DNA of 64,000 bases from Anaerolineales bacterium (GTDB taxonomy: Bacteria; Chloroflexota; Anaerolineae; Anaerolineales; UBA11579), in assembly GCA_026129255.1 (NCBI GenBank), contig JAHCIJ010000002.1, positions 189,799 to 253,798 on the forward strand, read 5' to 3'. Numbering within the stretch: the stretch's first letter is position 1; every line of letters begins with the position of its first letter. The notes under the pieces were generated by a model. The model was not told the origin of the DNA. It saw only the letters and a program-made list of their open reading frames with translations, and ran no database searches. Made by a program: the position numbers and the translations under genes. Shown one piece after another: positions 17,471 to 27,782 of the stretch.

Positions 17471-18532
17471 CTACGCTTTCTTTTCTTTCAGACGCTCACC
17501 CACAATACCTTGCGGGCGGAAAATGAGCACCAACACCAACATGGTGAAGGCGATCACATCCTTGAGCTGGTTGAAGGCCGGGATGCCCAGGCTCTGCAGG
17601 AACAGGCTGGGGCCTAATGACTCGAACAGGCCCAGGAACAAACCACCCACGGCCGCACCCGGGATGCTGCCGATACCGCCCAGCACCGCTGCGGTAAAGG
17701 CCTTGATGCCGGGGATGAAGCCCATGAAAAAGTGCACCTGCTGGAACACAAGGGCATACAGCATGCCTGCCACACCCGCCATGGCGGCGCCTGTGGCAAA
17801 GGTCAGGCTGATCGTGCGGTCCACATCAATACCCATCAGCGCCGCCACGTCTTTGTTCTCGGCCACGGCGCGGATCGCCTTGCCTGGGCGTGTGCTGCTG
17901 ATGAAGAAGTTCAGCGCCACCAACACCACAAACGTCACAAAAATTACCAGGATGTGCGGCTTCAGCACCTGCGTGTGCAGAAAGGGCACACTACCCGCCA
18001 GCTGAGGGATTGTGGGGAAGGGGATCGCCTGCGCACCAAACAGGCCGCGGAAGTAATACTGCCAGAAAAAAGACGCGCCGATGGCAGTGATCAGTGGCAT
18101 CAGGCGCGGGGCGTGTCGCAGGGGACGGTAAGCAATTCGCTCTGTGAGAAGCGAAATGAGAACAGATACCACAATAGATGAGAGGGCGATCAGCAGCAGG
18201 CTGGGAACCGGATGCGATTCCAGGTACCCGGCTCGTGATAGCGGGATCGCCACGGCTGCGGTCGAGGCAAAGATCCCAGACATAAAGAATTCGCCGTGTG
18301 CAAAGTTGATCATTTGCAGCACGCCGTACACCAGGGTATAGCCAATGGCGATCAGCGCATACATGCTGCCCTGCGCAATGCCAAAGATAATGAAGTCTTC
18401 CCAGTTACGCAGCGTATAGGGATTATTGATCAGGGTCTTGACCGTACCAACCAGGATTACCAGCACAATGGCTGCGCGGGCGACCCATAAGAACAGATCG
18501 ATCCAGTTCAATTTTGCAAGGCGGTCTCTCAT
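17471..18532 (-). CDS. livH: Branched-chain amino acid ABC transporter permease LivH
   Basis: This 353-residue inner-membrane permease has LivH hallmarks: YALIAIGYTLVYGVLQMINFAHGEFFM near residue 60, RAVAENKDVAALMGIDVDR (coupling loop) and GIKAFTAAVLGGIGSIPGA. An N-terminal helix precedes the core. It is separated from livK by about 90 bp holding a strong hairpin, a common device that allows more substrate-binding protein than permease. Confidence 0.94.
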   Translation of the reverse strand: MRDRLAKLNWIDLFLWVARAAIVLVILVGTVKTLINNPYTLRNWEDFIIFGIAQGSMYALIAIGYTLVYGVLQMINFAHGEFFMSGIFASTAAVAIPLSRAGYLESHPVPSLLLIALSSIVVSVLISLLTERIAYRPLRHAPRLMPLITAIGASFFWQYYFRGLFGAQAIPFPTIPQLAGSVPFLHTQVLKPHILVIFVTFVVLVALNFFISSTRPGKAIRAVAENKDVAALMGIDVDRTISLTFATGAAMAGVAGMLYALVFQQVHFFMGFIPGIKAFTAAVLGGIGSIPGAAVGGLFLGLFESLGPSLFLQSLGIPAFNQLKDVIAFTMLVLVLIFRPQGIVGERLKEKKA

Positions 18533-18559
18533 GCGTATTGCTCCGGCGTAGGTACTAGA

Positions 18560-18583
18560 GGCCCAGGGCTTGCGCCCTGGGCC
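18560..18583. terminator. livK-livH intergenic hairpin
   Basis: A perfect 10-bp stem (GGCCCAGGGC) has a 4-nt loop. The T-run (TTTTGTTT) is on the plus strand, so on the minus-strand livKHMGF mRNA it is a stem without a U-tract. That favours mRNA stabilisation or partial termination rather than a full stop. Confidence 0.6.
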
Positions 18584-18623
18584 TTTTGTTTATTACTAAG
18601 TACTGAGTTTCAGAGACTGGGGA

Positions 18624-19841
18624 CTACGGCCAGATGGAAACGTAGTCGCCGCCCTGGATCTCGTACACCGCGATCTTGGCGTCAGCGCAGTCACCGTACT
18701 CATTGCAGGTGAGGCTGCCGGTGATGCCAGCGAAGCCGCTGGTGGCGTACAGACAGTCACGCAGGTCCTGGCGGCCGATCAACAGCGCGCCGTCGCTCTG
18801 CTTGGCAACCTGCTCCACGCAGCTCAACACCATGTTGGTGGCGTCAAACGCATGGGCATGGAAGACGGACAGAGGAGCGGTACCAAAGTTGGTCTGGTAG
18901 GCCGCGGCGAAACGAGTGTAGGTGTCGCCAGAGAAGGACAGATCCGGGCCAGAGAAGTACATGCCAGGAGCAGCGGAGCCGATCAGCTCAGCAGCGGCGG
19001 CCGAGAAGCAGCCGTCAGCCGCGCCACGAACGGTGTTCTCCAGGCCAGCCACTTCCAGAGACTGGGTGGCCAGGTGAGCGCACTCGTTGGTGAAGACCGG
19101 GAAGAACAGGAACTCGGGAGCACCACCAGCGCTAGCAGCGATGGAGGTCAGCACCGGGCGCATGTCCGTGTCACCCACGTTCACAGCGGTGAAGGCCACA
19201 ACCGAGCCGCCCTGAGCCTCAAAGGCTTCGCGGAAAGCGTTGGCCAGACCCTCGGTGTACGGGTCACCATCGTGGATGGCGGCCGCAGTGTGCAGACCCA
19301 GGGTGTTGTAAGCAAAGTCAGCCATGGCAGCGCCCTGAACCTTGTCGTTGTGGGCGGTGCGCAGGTAGCCGGGCTTCCAAGCCTGAGCCGGGTCCGTCAG
19401 GGACGGAGCGGTGTTGGACGGGGAAACTACAGCGTAACCGGCGTCAGAGGCAATCTGGGCCAGGGGCACACCAGCGCCGGAGCAGCTGGTACCGATGATG
19501 GCAACAATGCTGGGGTCAGACACGATCTTCTGACCAGCGGTCTGACCGCCTTCAGCAGAACAGCCGTCATCCTCAGCCTGCAGCTCAACCGAGTGGCCGA
19601 GCACGTCGCCCTTGAACTCAATGGCGATTTCGACACCGTGCTGGGAGTCCAGACCCAGGTCAGTGTTGGGGCCGGAGATCACCAGGGCGGAGGCGATGCG
19701 GATGGGGGCACCCGCAGCCACTTCCACACAACCGATGGCGTCCGTACATTCAAAAGCAGAAGAAGCTCCGCCGCCACCACAAGCAGCCAGCACCAGGCCG
19801 GCTACCAAAATGGCGATCAAAGCCAAGAAACGCTTCGACAT
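18624..19841 (-). CDS. livK: Branched-chain amino acid ABC transporter substrate-binding lipoprotein
   Basis: 405 residues from the ATG at 19841, chosen because GGAGGAG lies 6 nt upstream and the protein then opens with a signal peptide MSKRFLALIAILVAGLVLAAC ending in a lipobox. A longer frame from 19913 would place the signal peptide internally. The mature protein is a type-I periplasmic-binding fold (PIRIASALVISGPNTDLGLDSQHGVEIA, IAIIGTSCSGAGVPLAQIASDAGYAVVSPSNT). It captures the substrate outside the membrane for LivHMGF. Several Cys pairs suggest disulfides. Its leader carries two dyad sequences that may be operators. Confidence 0.92.
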   Translation of the reverse strand: MSKRFLALIAILVAGLVLAACGGGGASSAFECTDAIGCVEVAAGAPIRIASALVISGPNTDLGLDSQHGVEIAIEFKGDVLGHSVELQAEDDGCSAEGGQTAGQKIVSDPSIVAIIGTSCSGAGVPLAQIASDAGYAVVSPSNTAPSLTDPAQAWKPGYLRTAHNDKVQGAAMADFAYNTLGLHTAAAIHDGDPYTEGLANAFREAFEAQGGSVVAFTAVNVGDTDMRPVLTSIAASAGGAPEFLFFPVFTNECAHLATQSLEVAGLENTVRGAADGCFSAAAAELIGSAAPGMYFSGPDLSFSGDTYTRFAAAYQTNFGTAPLSVFHAHAFDATNMVLSCVEQVAKQSDGALLIGRQDLRDCLYATSGFAGITGSLTCNEYGDCADAKIAVYEIQGGDYVSIWP

Positions 19842-19874
19842 TCTTACTCCTCCAATAGAGTGGTTGTAAAGTAC

Positions 19875-19898
19875 TTTTGTTTTCCTAGGAAAGCAAAA
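19875..19898. promoter_or_regulatory. Palindrome in livK leader
   Basis: This 24-bp dyad is centred on CCTAGG (TTTTG-TTTTCC-TA-GGAAAG-CAAAA, 11 of 12 positions symmetric), 34 bp upstream of the livK ATG. It is an operator-like site; the factor is unknown. Confidence 0.45.
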
Positions 19899-19955
19899 CA
19901 GTGGGGTCTTCAATGTCGTTCTCTGGGTTACACCTCCATCTATGTATTCTTATGT

Positions 19956-19990
19956 ATAGAGGTGCGCATCAAGTTCTTGCGCACCTCTAT
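19956..19990. promoter_or_regulatory. 13-bp perfect inverted repeat upstream of livK
   Basis: Arms ATAGAGGTGCGCA (19956-19968) and the complement (19978-19990) have a 9-nt spacer. There is no T-run, so it is not a standard terminator. It is a candidate operator or leader hairpin for the liv operon. Confidence 0.5.
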
Positions 19991-20201
19991 GGACATAGCT
20001 TTCTCCAACTATCGTGATCCCTGCTATCTTTGTAGTACCTGTCTTATATAGTAACTATCACAACAGTAGCGATCAGGAGAGATTGCGGATATTCATTGTA
20101 CATATCCCTCAAATTCGGGTCAAGCTGCAATAAATTGCTCACCTAATGAAAAACTAACCATCCACGCCACCCAACCCATAGCAGTCATCGGCGCGGCATG
20201 G

Positions 20202-20315
20202 TAAAATAGAACATACAGGCCATTTCCGCCTGTCTGAACCAGCACCCGTCAGGGGCCTGAACGGGTAAGCAACCTGCGGATTGGGAATACAAATTAAAAG
20301 CACAGAATCCGCAGG
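20202..20315 (+). promoter_or_regulatory. gyrB promoter -10 and structured leader
   Basis: TAAAAT at 20202-20207 is a plausible -10 with a weak -35. The leader then holds two stems: ACCCGT/ACGGGT (20244-20266) and a perfect 10-bp stem CCTGCGGATT with its complement (20273-20282, 20306-20315). The stretch 19900-20200 between the livK dyads and this site shows no gene. Confidence 0.4.
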
Positions 20316-20328
20316 GCATTTATCCTAA

Positions 20329-22275
<1,947 letters not shown>

Positions 22276-22286
22276 CGGAGATCACC

Positions 22287-22667
22287 ATGAGTTACAAACC
22301 CGAAAACTACAACGATCTGTCCCCGTATCTCATCGTAGACGATCCCCACGGTCTGATCCGTTTTATGGAAACGGCCTTGGACGGCAAGACGAAATACATT
22401 GTTGAACACGAGGGCCGCGTCGCCCATGCTGAGGTGCAGCTGGGCGATTCCATCATGATGCTCTCCGGCGCCAACGAGCAATTCCCCGCCGTGAAGACGG
22501 TCCTGCACCTCTACGTGTCGGATGTGGATGCCCTCTTTCAGCGCTGCCTGGAAGCTGGCGGGGTGCAGTTCCATCCGCCGCAACAAAATCCCGGCGAGTC
22601 TGACCGCCGCGGCACCTTCACCGATCCATTTGGCAACATGTGGTCGCTGGGCACCAAGGTCAGCTAG
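22287..22667 (+). CDS. VOC-superfamily (glyoxalase/PhnB-like) protein
   Basis: This 126-residue protein has the paired beta-alpha-beta-beta-beta modules of the vicinal-oxygen-chelate fold: SPYLIVDDPHGLIRFMETA at the start, VAHAEVQLGDSIMML, VLHLYVSDVDALFQRCLEAGG and the closing FTDPFGNMWSLGTK. These features match the PhnB-like subgroup, whose members bind or modify small molecules and are often annotated as bleomycin-resistance or glyoxalase relatives. It begins 11 bp after gyrB with GGAGAT as ribosome site, so it is likely read through from gyrB. A terminator follows directly. Substrate unknown. Confidence 0.85.
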   Translation: MSYKPENYNDLSPYLIVDDPHGLIRFMETALDGKTKYIVEHEGRVAHAEVQLGDSIMMLSGANEQFPAVKTVLHLYVSDVDALFQRCLEAGGVQFHPPQQNPGESDRRGTFTDPFGNMWSLGTKVS

Positions 22668-22681
22668 ATGAGACAGCAGCC

Positions 22682-22716
22682 AAAAGAGCGCCGCAGTTGC
22701 GGCGCTCTTTTTTTTG
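22682..22716 (+). terminator. Rho-independent terminator after gyrB-VOC unit
   Basis: The stem AAAGAGCGCCGCA pairs with TGCGGCGCTCTTT and is followed by a run of eight T. Confidence 0.9.
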
Positions 22717-22752
22717 TCCAGCCCCTTGGCCCGCGCCATAGCCAGTCGGTAT

Positions 22753-22980
22753 GTAGGGGCCGGTCTCAGACCGGCCCGCCTGCACGACAAAACACAGCGC
22801 CTCTCCTTGACGCCGCCCGCCAATCATCACCTTACGAGGAAAACCTGTGGCATCTTTGCGTGCATGAATTCAGGCAATGAAGTGGACCCACCACATCGAC
22901 CGCAGCGACAACACCTACCTAATCTACCTAACCGACCTGATCTACCTAACCGACACAACTGACACAACCGACAACCGGCA
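22753..22980. repeat. Palindromic repeat and low-complexity DNA
   Basis: GTAGGGGCCGGTCT with its complement (10-bp arms 22757-22766 and 22768-22777) is one repeat. From about 22915 to 22975 the DNA is built of degenerate CTACCTAACCGAC-like words. No gene was seen from 22717 to 22998. Confidence 0.6.
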
Positions 22981-22998
22981 CGCCGTAAATCAGCGCAC

Positions 22999-23004
22999 TA
23001 TAAT
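22999..23004 (+). promoter_or_regulatory. -10 box TATAAT for leaderless start at 23013
   Basis: A consensus hexamer lies 8 nt before the ATG at 23013. The TTG at 23007 would fall between promoter and likely start point, so ATG 23013 is preferred. Confidence 0.6.
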
Positions 23005-23012
23005 TTTTGCGC

Positions 23013-23528
23013 ATGATCCTGCCCAAGCAACGCGACCCTAGGTTCATCACCACTCGCCGTGGCGGCTTGCTCCAAGATGCGGATCATCACCTCCTGGCAC
23101 TCTGGGCCGCCAACTGTGCCGAGCATGTGCTGCCTCTTTTCACTGAGCTACGCCCCGAGGACGAGCGGCCACGCCAGGCTATCGAAATGGCCCGCGCCTG
23201 GACGCGCGGCACCGTTACGATGATGCAGGCGCGCACCGCCGCCGGTCATACCAACGCCGCCGCCCGAGACCTGCGTGGGGCGGCGCGCTTTGCCGCCTAT
23301 GCCGCTGCGCAGGCAGCTGCCGTGGCGCACGTAGCCGCGCATGAACTGGGTGCCGCGGCCTATGCCATCAAGGCTGCTAAGGCCGCTGCGCCCGGCCACG
23401 AAGAGCTGGCTGGGCGCCAGGAGTGCCAGTGGCAACATGCCCAACTCCTGCCCCAAATTCGCGCCCTGGTGTTGGATGACCAAAAGCTCCGTAATAGTAT
23501 TTGCTGGTTTGTATTTGATTGCGACTAG
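23013..23528 (+). CDS. Putative immunity-protein-like alpha-helical protein
   Basis: This 171-residue, Ala-rich helical protein (start ATG 23013) opens with a charged segment and then DADHHLLALWAANCAEHVLPLF, PEDERPRQAIEMARAWTRG and repeated Ala/His helices (AAYAAAQAAAVAHVAAHELGAAAYAIKAA). This pattern matches a family annotated elsewhere as putative immunity protein (Imm-5-like). No toxin or secretion gene is next to it, so an immunity role is unproven. It is a single-gene unit with its own consensus -10. The last residues (ICWFVFDCD) are unlike the rest and may reflect a shifted 3' end. Confidence 0.65.
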   Translation: MILPKQRDPRFITTRRGGLLQDADHHLLALWAANCAEHVLPLFTELRPEDERPRQAIEMARAWTRGTVTMMQARTAAGHTNAAARDLRGAARFAAYAAAQAAAVAHVAAHELGAAAYAIKAAKAAAPGHEELAGRQECQWQHAQLLPQIRALVLDDQKLRNSICWFVFDCD

Positions 23529-23628
23529 CAATGTTTGTTCTGTTTCAGACCAATCGACCAATCGACCAGTAGTTGACTGCTCGATTAGCCGATTAACTGA
23601 TTAGCCAATTCCTCTATCCACCACCGCA

Positions 23629-23634
23629 TATAAT
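23629..23634 (+). promoter_or_regulatory. -10 box TATAAT for leaderless folD
   Basis: The hexamer is 7 nt before the folD ATG at 23642, with no Shine-Dalgarno between. Upstream (23540-23615) is low-complexity DNA of GATTAG/GACCAATC words. Confidence 0.55.
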
Positions 23635-23641
23635 CTTCTAG

Positions 23642-24511
23642 ATGCCCCCCGCAACCATCCTTGACGGCAAAGCCATCGCCGCGCAGCTGCGCGCCGAGCT
23701 CGCCGCCCGCGTCGCCGCTTGCATGGCCGCAGGCGGCCCGCAGCCCGGCCTCGCCACTGTGTTGGTTGGCGATGACCCGGCCTCGGCCATCTACGTACGC
23801 AACAAGCACAAGGCCTGCCAGGAGGTGGGCATGCGCTCTTTTGGCTTTGAGCTGCCCGCCAGCACCAGCCAGGCCGAGCTGCTCGCCCTGGTGGCCGAGC
23901 TCAACCAGCGCGCCGATGTGCACGGCATCCTTGTACAGTTGCCGCTGCCCGCCCACATCGACGCGCCCACCGTCATCGCCGCCATTGCCGTGTATAAAGA
24001 TGTGGATTGCCTGCACCCAGAGAATGTCGGCCTGCTGGCCCAGAAGGGCCGCCAGCCGCGCTTCCTGCCCTGTACGCCCGCCGGGGTCATGCACATCCTG
24101 CAGGTCTCTAACATTGCGCTGGCGGGTGCCAACGCTGTGGTGCTTGGCCGCTCCAACATCGTCGGCATGCCGCTCTCGCTGCTGCTCGTGCGCGCCGATG
24201 CCACCGTCACCATCGCCCACTCGCGCACGCAAGACCTGCCTGCCGTGTGCCGCGCGGCGGACCTGCTCGTGGCAGCTGTGGGCGTGCCCGAGCTGGTGCG
24301 CGGGGACTGGGTCAAGCCCGGCGCCACGGTGATCGATGTTGGCGTCAATCGCATTGCCGACCCGGCCGCCAAGCGCGGCAGCCGCGTAGTGGGCGATGTA
24401 GCTTTCGCCGAGGTTGCCGAGCGCGCCGCCGCCATCACGCCCGTACCCGGCGGGGTGGGGCCAATGACCATTGCCATGTTGCTGCAAAACACACTGCGCG
24501 CCGCCCTATAG
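23642..24511 (+). CDS. folD: Methylenetetrahydrofolate dehydrogenase/cyclohydrolase FolD
   Basis: This 289-residue protein carries all FolD landmarks: [13 protein letters not shown] with the catalytic lysine, [37 protein letters not shown] (NADP loop) and the closing [19 protein letters not shown]. It converts 5,10-methylene-THF to 10-formyl-THF via the methenyl form in the cytoplasm, feeding purine and fMet-tRNA synthesis. It is monocistronic between its own -10 and the terminator shared with the convergent mrp operon. Confidence 0.96.
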   Translation: MPPATILDGKAIAAQLRAELAARVAACMAAGGPQPGLATVLVGDDPASAIYVRNKHKACQEVGMRSFGFELPASTSQAELLALVAELNQRADVHGILVQLPLPAHIDAPTVIAAIAVYKDVDCLHPENVGLLAQKGRQPRFLPCTPAGVMHILQVSNIALAGANAVVLGRSNIVGMPLSLLLVRADATVTIAHSRTQDLPAVCRAADLLVAAVGVPELVRGDWVKPGATVIDVGVNRIADPAAKRGSRVVGDVAFAEVAERAAAITPVPGGVGPMTIAMLLQNTLRAAL

Positions 24512-24562
24512 CACGCCGCCCACGCCCGGGGGGGCACGCCCCCGGGCAGCACGCCGCTCAAT

Positions 24563-24592
24563 AAAAAAGGCCGCTATCCAGCGGCCTTTTTC
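24563..24592. terminator. Bidirectional terminator between folD and mrpG
   Basis: The stem AAAAAGGCCGCT pairs with AGCGGCCTTTTT, with A- and T-runs on either side. The mrpG stop codon (24574-24576) lies inside the hairpin, so it terminates both convergent units. Confidence 0.85.
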
Positions 24593-24957
24593 TTGGCGGG
24601 TTTCTTCGCAACCCTGCGCTTGGTGCGCTGTTTCCCGTTTTCCATTTCATTGAACTCCAGCATGGCTTCTTTGGCCGCTGGCGTAGCCACCTTATACGCC
24701 GCCCGCGAAAGCGCCGTGGCCGCGATCGGGCCAGTGACAAAGAACAGGATCACCAACGCCACCATGCGTGCCAAATAATCCGGATAGAACAAGCCCGCCG
24801 CCAGGATCAGGCCGCTGATGCCCATGGTGCTGGCTTTGCCGAAGGCGTGCATGCGCATAAATACATCCGGCAGGGTCAACACACCAATGCTGCTGATCAG
24901 CATGATCAGTGCGCCGATGCTGGCGGTGATGAGTACGATGATCTCACGTGCTTCCAT
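24574..24957 (-). CDS. mrpG: Na+/H+ antiporter subunit MrpG/MnhG
   Basis: This 127-residue protein has three hydrophobic helices: ASIGALIMLISSIGVLTLPDVFMRMHAFGKA (the PhaG/MnhG signature), GISGLILAAGLFY and ALVILFFVTGPIAATAL. A Lys-rich tail (KRRVAKKPAKKKAAG) lengthens it. It is the last subunit of the seven-part Mrp complex, which exports Na+ in exchange for H+. It follows mrpF by 9 bp, and its stop codon is embedded in the operon terminator. Confidence 0.9.
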   Translation of the reverse strand: MEAREIIVLITASIGALIMLISSIGVLTLPDVFMRMHAFGKASTMGISGLILAAGLFYPDYLARMVALVILFFVTGPIAATALSRAAYKVATPAAKEAMLEFNEMENGKQRTKRRVAKKPAKKKAAG

Positions 24958-24966
24958 GTGTGCTCC

Positions 24967-25242
24967 TTATTCGCCGTCACGCGCTTGTTCAAGATAGCGC
25001 GCCACCAGCACCGTGCCCACAAAGCCCAGCACCGCCGCCACCATGGCAATATCCAGCAGCATCGGCGCATCATGGCGAATGGCGATCAGGGCCACAATGC
25101 CCACCGCCTGCAAAGCCACCAGGTCGAACGCCAGGGCGCGGTTGGGCACATCCGGCCCCTTGATGAGACGAATGAAGCCCAGCACGAAGGAGAGCGTCAG
25201 CATCACCAGCAAGACTTCAATGCCAGTTTCAAACCAGTTCAT
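24967..25242 (-). CDS. mrpF: Na+/H+ antiporter subunit MrpF/MnhF
   Basis: This 91-residue protein has three transmembrane helices. The central LIKGPDVPNRALAFDLVALQAVG is the MrpF/PhaF signature (GPxxxDRxxAxD), and the C terminus is LGFVGTVLVARYLE. It is a small structural subunit of the Mrp antiporter membrane complex. Its 5' end overlaps the 3' end of mrpE (25229-25242), so translation is coupled. Confidence 0.9.
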   Translation of the reverse strand: MNWFETGIEVLLVMLTLSFVLGFIRLIKGPDVPNRALAFDLVALQAVGIVALIAIRHDAPMLLDIAMVAAVLGFVGTVLVARYLEQARDGE

Positions 25243-25750
25243 GTTCCCAGCCTCCGCGTGTCACCAGCGCCAGGCGCCGTTCGAACATATCCTTGATCTC
25301 ATGCCGGAATGAATCAGCATCCTTCACAAAGAAGCTGTGGATGTAGACCACATAACGGCCCTTCTTATCTTTGCGCAAGTCGATACTGGTTGTGCCGGGG
25401 GTCAGCGTGATCATCGTCACCAACACGGTGATCTCAAAATCGGTATCCAGCGTCAACGGCACGGCCACAATGCCGGGGTGAAACTCCAGCCGCGGGCTAA
25501 GGATCCAGCGCGTCAGCTTGGCGTTGCTCAGCACGATCTCCCACACTACGAATAGCAGATAGGAGAGCAGCCACCAGATGCGCTTGCCATAGCTGCGGTG
25601 GTACACCGAGAGCGCCAGCGTGCCGATGACGAAGCCAATGAAGAGATCCGCCGTGCCATATAGCGGGAAGAACACATACCAGAAGATGGCCAGCCCCACA
25701 TTGACGATCAACAGGGTAACGATCTGTTCGTTTTCGTATTTCTTTGGCAT
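25229..25750 (-). CDS. mrpE: Na+/H+ antiporter subunit MrpE/MnhE
   Basis: 173 residues from the ATG at 25750, chosen because AGGAGG lies just upstream; a longer frame to 26065 runs back into mrpD and has no MrpE character. Hydrophobic helices at about 12-45 and 55-85 are followed by the family block SNAKLTRWILSPRLEFHPGIVAVPL, then VTMITLTPGTTSIDLRKD and VYIHSFFVKD. It is a non-pumping subunit required for assembly. It is followed by overlapping mrpF. Confidence 0.9.
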   Translation of the reverse strand: MPKKYENEQIVTLLIVNVGLAIFWYVFFPLYGTADLFIGFVIGTLALSVYHRSYGKRIWWLLSYLLFVVWEIVLSNAKLTRWILSPRLEFHPGIVAVPLTLDTDFEITVLVTMITLTPGTTSIDLRKDKKGRYVVYIHSFFVKDADSFRHEIKDMFERRLALVTRGGWEHELV

Positions 25751-25761
25751 TCGTCCTCCTG

Positions 25762-27327
25762 CTAGTGCTCCGTGCCCACCGGCGCGATCACATCCGTCGG
25801 TGCCACCGCCTGGATGTAGCCATCGCGGTCCAGCACCTGCTCGGCCGCCACCCGCGCCCAGCCGAACACCGGCGCACTGAAGATGCCGATGCCAAGACTG
25901 AGCAGCACCAACATCGTGATCGGCGCCAGCGTCAGCCAGCGGTGCGGGCTGCGCTGCGGCACGCGCGTCGCCTCCAGCGGCCCGGCAAAGCCGCGCTGCC
26001 ACAGGCGCACCATGCTCATCAGCGTCAGCAGGCTCACCAGCAGGCTCACCGCCGCGATCGGCCACTGCCCCGCATCCAGCGCCGCCTGCAGCAAGCCCAG
26101 CTTGCTCACGAATCCACTCGAGGGCGGGATACCGGCCAGCGAGAACGCCGCCACAAAAAAGATCACCGCCAGCCAGGGCCAGCGCTTGGCCAGCCCGCCC
26201 AGGTGGCCGGGCTCCAGCTGGCCAGTGCCCATGGTGAGCTCCGCCGCGCCGCCCGCCATCAACAAAGCCGTCTTCACGATCATGTGATGCACGATGTAGA
26301 AAATACCCGCCGCCATGCCGAAGCCCAGCGCAAGCTCGTTGCCGCTGGCGGCCAGCCCCAGGCCCATCACCATGTAGCCCACCTGGCTGATGACGTGGAA
26401 GCTCAGCACGCGCCGGATGGTGCGCACCGCCATGGCGCCAAACACGCCCGTCAGCATGGTCAGCCCTGCAATCAGAAGGATAAAGGGCTGCCAGGTGGCC
26501 AGCAGCTCAGGGAACAGCAGCGGATAGATGCGGAACAGTGCATAAATGCCCACCTTGGTGAGCAGGCCGCCAAAGATGGCCGTCACCGCCGGGTGCGGCG
26601 TGTGATAGCTGGCGGGTAGCCAGAAGAACAGCGGGAACAAGCCCGCCTTGCTGCCGTAGGCGATCAGCAGCATGCCCGCCAGCACAATGCGCAAAGACTC
26701 CGGCGCCAGCGCCATGCGCTCCGCCAGGTGTGCCAGGTTCAGCGTGCCCAGCGTGCCGTACATCACGCCCGCCGTCGTCAGAAACACGGTTGAGGCGATC
26801 AAGTTGAGCACCACATAGCGCAGACCGCCGTTGACTTGATTCGGCCGCCCACCCAGGCTCAGTAGCACAAAGCTTGACATGAGCAAGACTTCAAAGAATA
26901 CATAAAGGTTGAACAGGTCACCGGCCAGGAAGGCGCCGTTGACACCCATCAACAGAAACAGCAGCAAAGGATAGAAGTTCATGCCCTCGCGCTGGTCAAG
27001 AGTGCCCATGGCATACACCACGATCGCCAGCATGAGCAGCGCCGTCAGGGTGAGCATGATGGCGCTCAAGGCATCCGCCACCATGGTGATGCCAAAGGGC
27101 GCCTGCCATGCGCCGGCGTACAGCACGATGCGCTGGCCTTCGATGGCTGTGGTGCGCAGCAACAGCAGCGCCACGCCCAAATTGAGCACACTGGCAATCA
27201 GCGCCAGCGTGCGTTGCACGCGTATCTGGCGCAGGTTGACCCGCGTCGCTACCAACAGCGAGGTAGCAGCAAACAAGAGAGGAACAACTACCGGAGCCGC
27301 CAGCCAATTGGCAAACAGGTCCATCAA
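25762..27327 (-). CDS. mrpD: Na+/H+ antiporter subunit MrpD/MnhD
   Basis: This 521-residue, roughly 14-helix protein is of the NuoL/M/N antiporter family. The channel motif reads LFPLFFWLPASYHTPHPAVTAIFGGLLTKVGIYALFRI and retains the key transmembrane lysine. FFEVLLMSSFVLL contains the TM5 glutamate. It is one of two proton-translocating subunits of Mrp with MrpA. It overlaps mrpC by 4 nt and is followed 11 bp later by mrpE. Confidence 0.94.
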   Translation of the reverse strand: MMDLFANWLAAPVVVPLLFAATSLLVATRVNLRQIRVQRTLALIASVLNLGVALLLLRTTAIEGQRIVLYAGAWQAPFGITMVADALSAIMLTLTALLMLAIVVYAMGTLDQREGMNFYPLLLFLLMGVNGAFLAGDLFNLYVFFEVLLMSSFVLLSLGGRPNQVNGGLRYVVLNLIASTVFLTTAGVMYGTLGTLNLAHLAERMALAPESLRIVLAGMLLIAYGSKAGLFPLFFWLPASYHTPHPAVTAIFGGLLTKVGIYALFRIYPLLFPELLATWQPFILLIAGLTMLTGVFGAMAVRTIRRVLSFHVISQVGYMVMGLGLAASGNELALGFGMAAGIFYIVHHMIVKTALLMAGGAAELTMGTGQLEPGHLGGLAKRWPWLAVIFFVAAFSLAGIPPSSGFVSKLGLLQAALDAGQWPIAAVSLLVSLLTLMSMVRLWQRGFAGPLEATRVPQRSPHRWLTLAPITMLVLLSLGIGIFSAPVFGWARVAAEQVLDRDGYIQAVAPTDVIAPVGTEH

Positions 27328-27782
27328 CGGCTTCCTTTGGAGTTATTGATTTCGTTCATCAAGACCACGTCTTCCAGCCACTCGTAATCTTCTTCCACGC
27401 CTTCCAGCGCATGCGCTGGCTCCATGGCAAACGGGTCGTCCACGCGGTCGGTGCAGCTTTCCACCGCCTCGAGCGAGTTACGGCGATGTAGCAGCGCAAT
27501 GAGAAAAGCCACAATGCCGAAGCTGATCACGATGGCGGTCAGGATCAACGCCTGCGGCAGCGGGTCGACATACTGGCTGATGTCGCCCGCAAAGCTGGCC
27601 TTATCCACGATGATGGGCGGCAGGCCGCGTTCGCTCACTCCGGTGCCAAAGATCAGCAGGTTGACCGCGTGCGTGAACAGGCCCAGGCCGATCACCATGC
27701 GCACCGGGTGGCGCTGCAGCAGCAGGTAGGTGGCACAGGCCATCAGCACCGCCACCAGCCCGGCAAACACCAGGGCGATCAT
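27324..27782 (-). CDS. mrpC: Na+/H+ antiporter subunit MrpC/MnhC (NuoK-like)
   Basis: 152 residues. The first ~110 form the three-helix NuoK-like core (LLLQRHPVRMVIGLGLFTHAVNLLIF, DPLPQALILTAIVISFG). The C-terminal ~40 residues are an acidic extension (DDPFAMEPAHALEGVEEDYEWLED) not usual in short MrpC proteins. The start overlaps the mrpB stop by 4 nt and the end overlaps mrpD by 4 nt. Confidence 0.92.
   Translation of the reverse strand: MIALVFAGLVAVLMACATYLLLQRHPVRMVIGLGLFTHAVNLLIFGTGVSERGLPPIIVDKASFAGDISQYVDPLPQALILTAIVISFGIVAFLIALLHRRNSLEAVESCTDRVDDPFAMEPAHALEGVEEDYEWLEDVVLMNEINNSKGSR

Noticed and set aside
18852..20051. A 399-codon plus-strand frame across livK and its leader
   Set aside because: Low-complexity Ser/Gly/Val shadow of livK that also runs through regulatory DNA.
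25751..26065. Long N-terminal extension of MrpE
   Set aside because: The sequence overlaps mrpD out of frame and is Ala/Gly/Arg shadow; AGGAGG supports ATG 25750.
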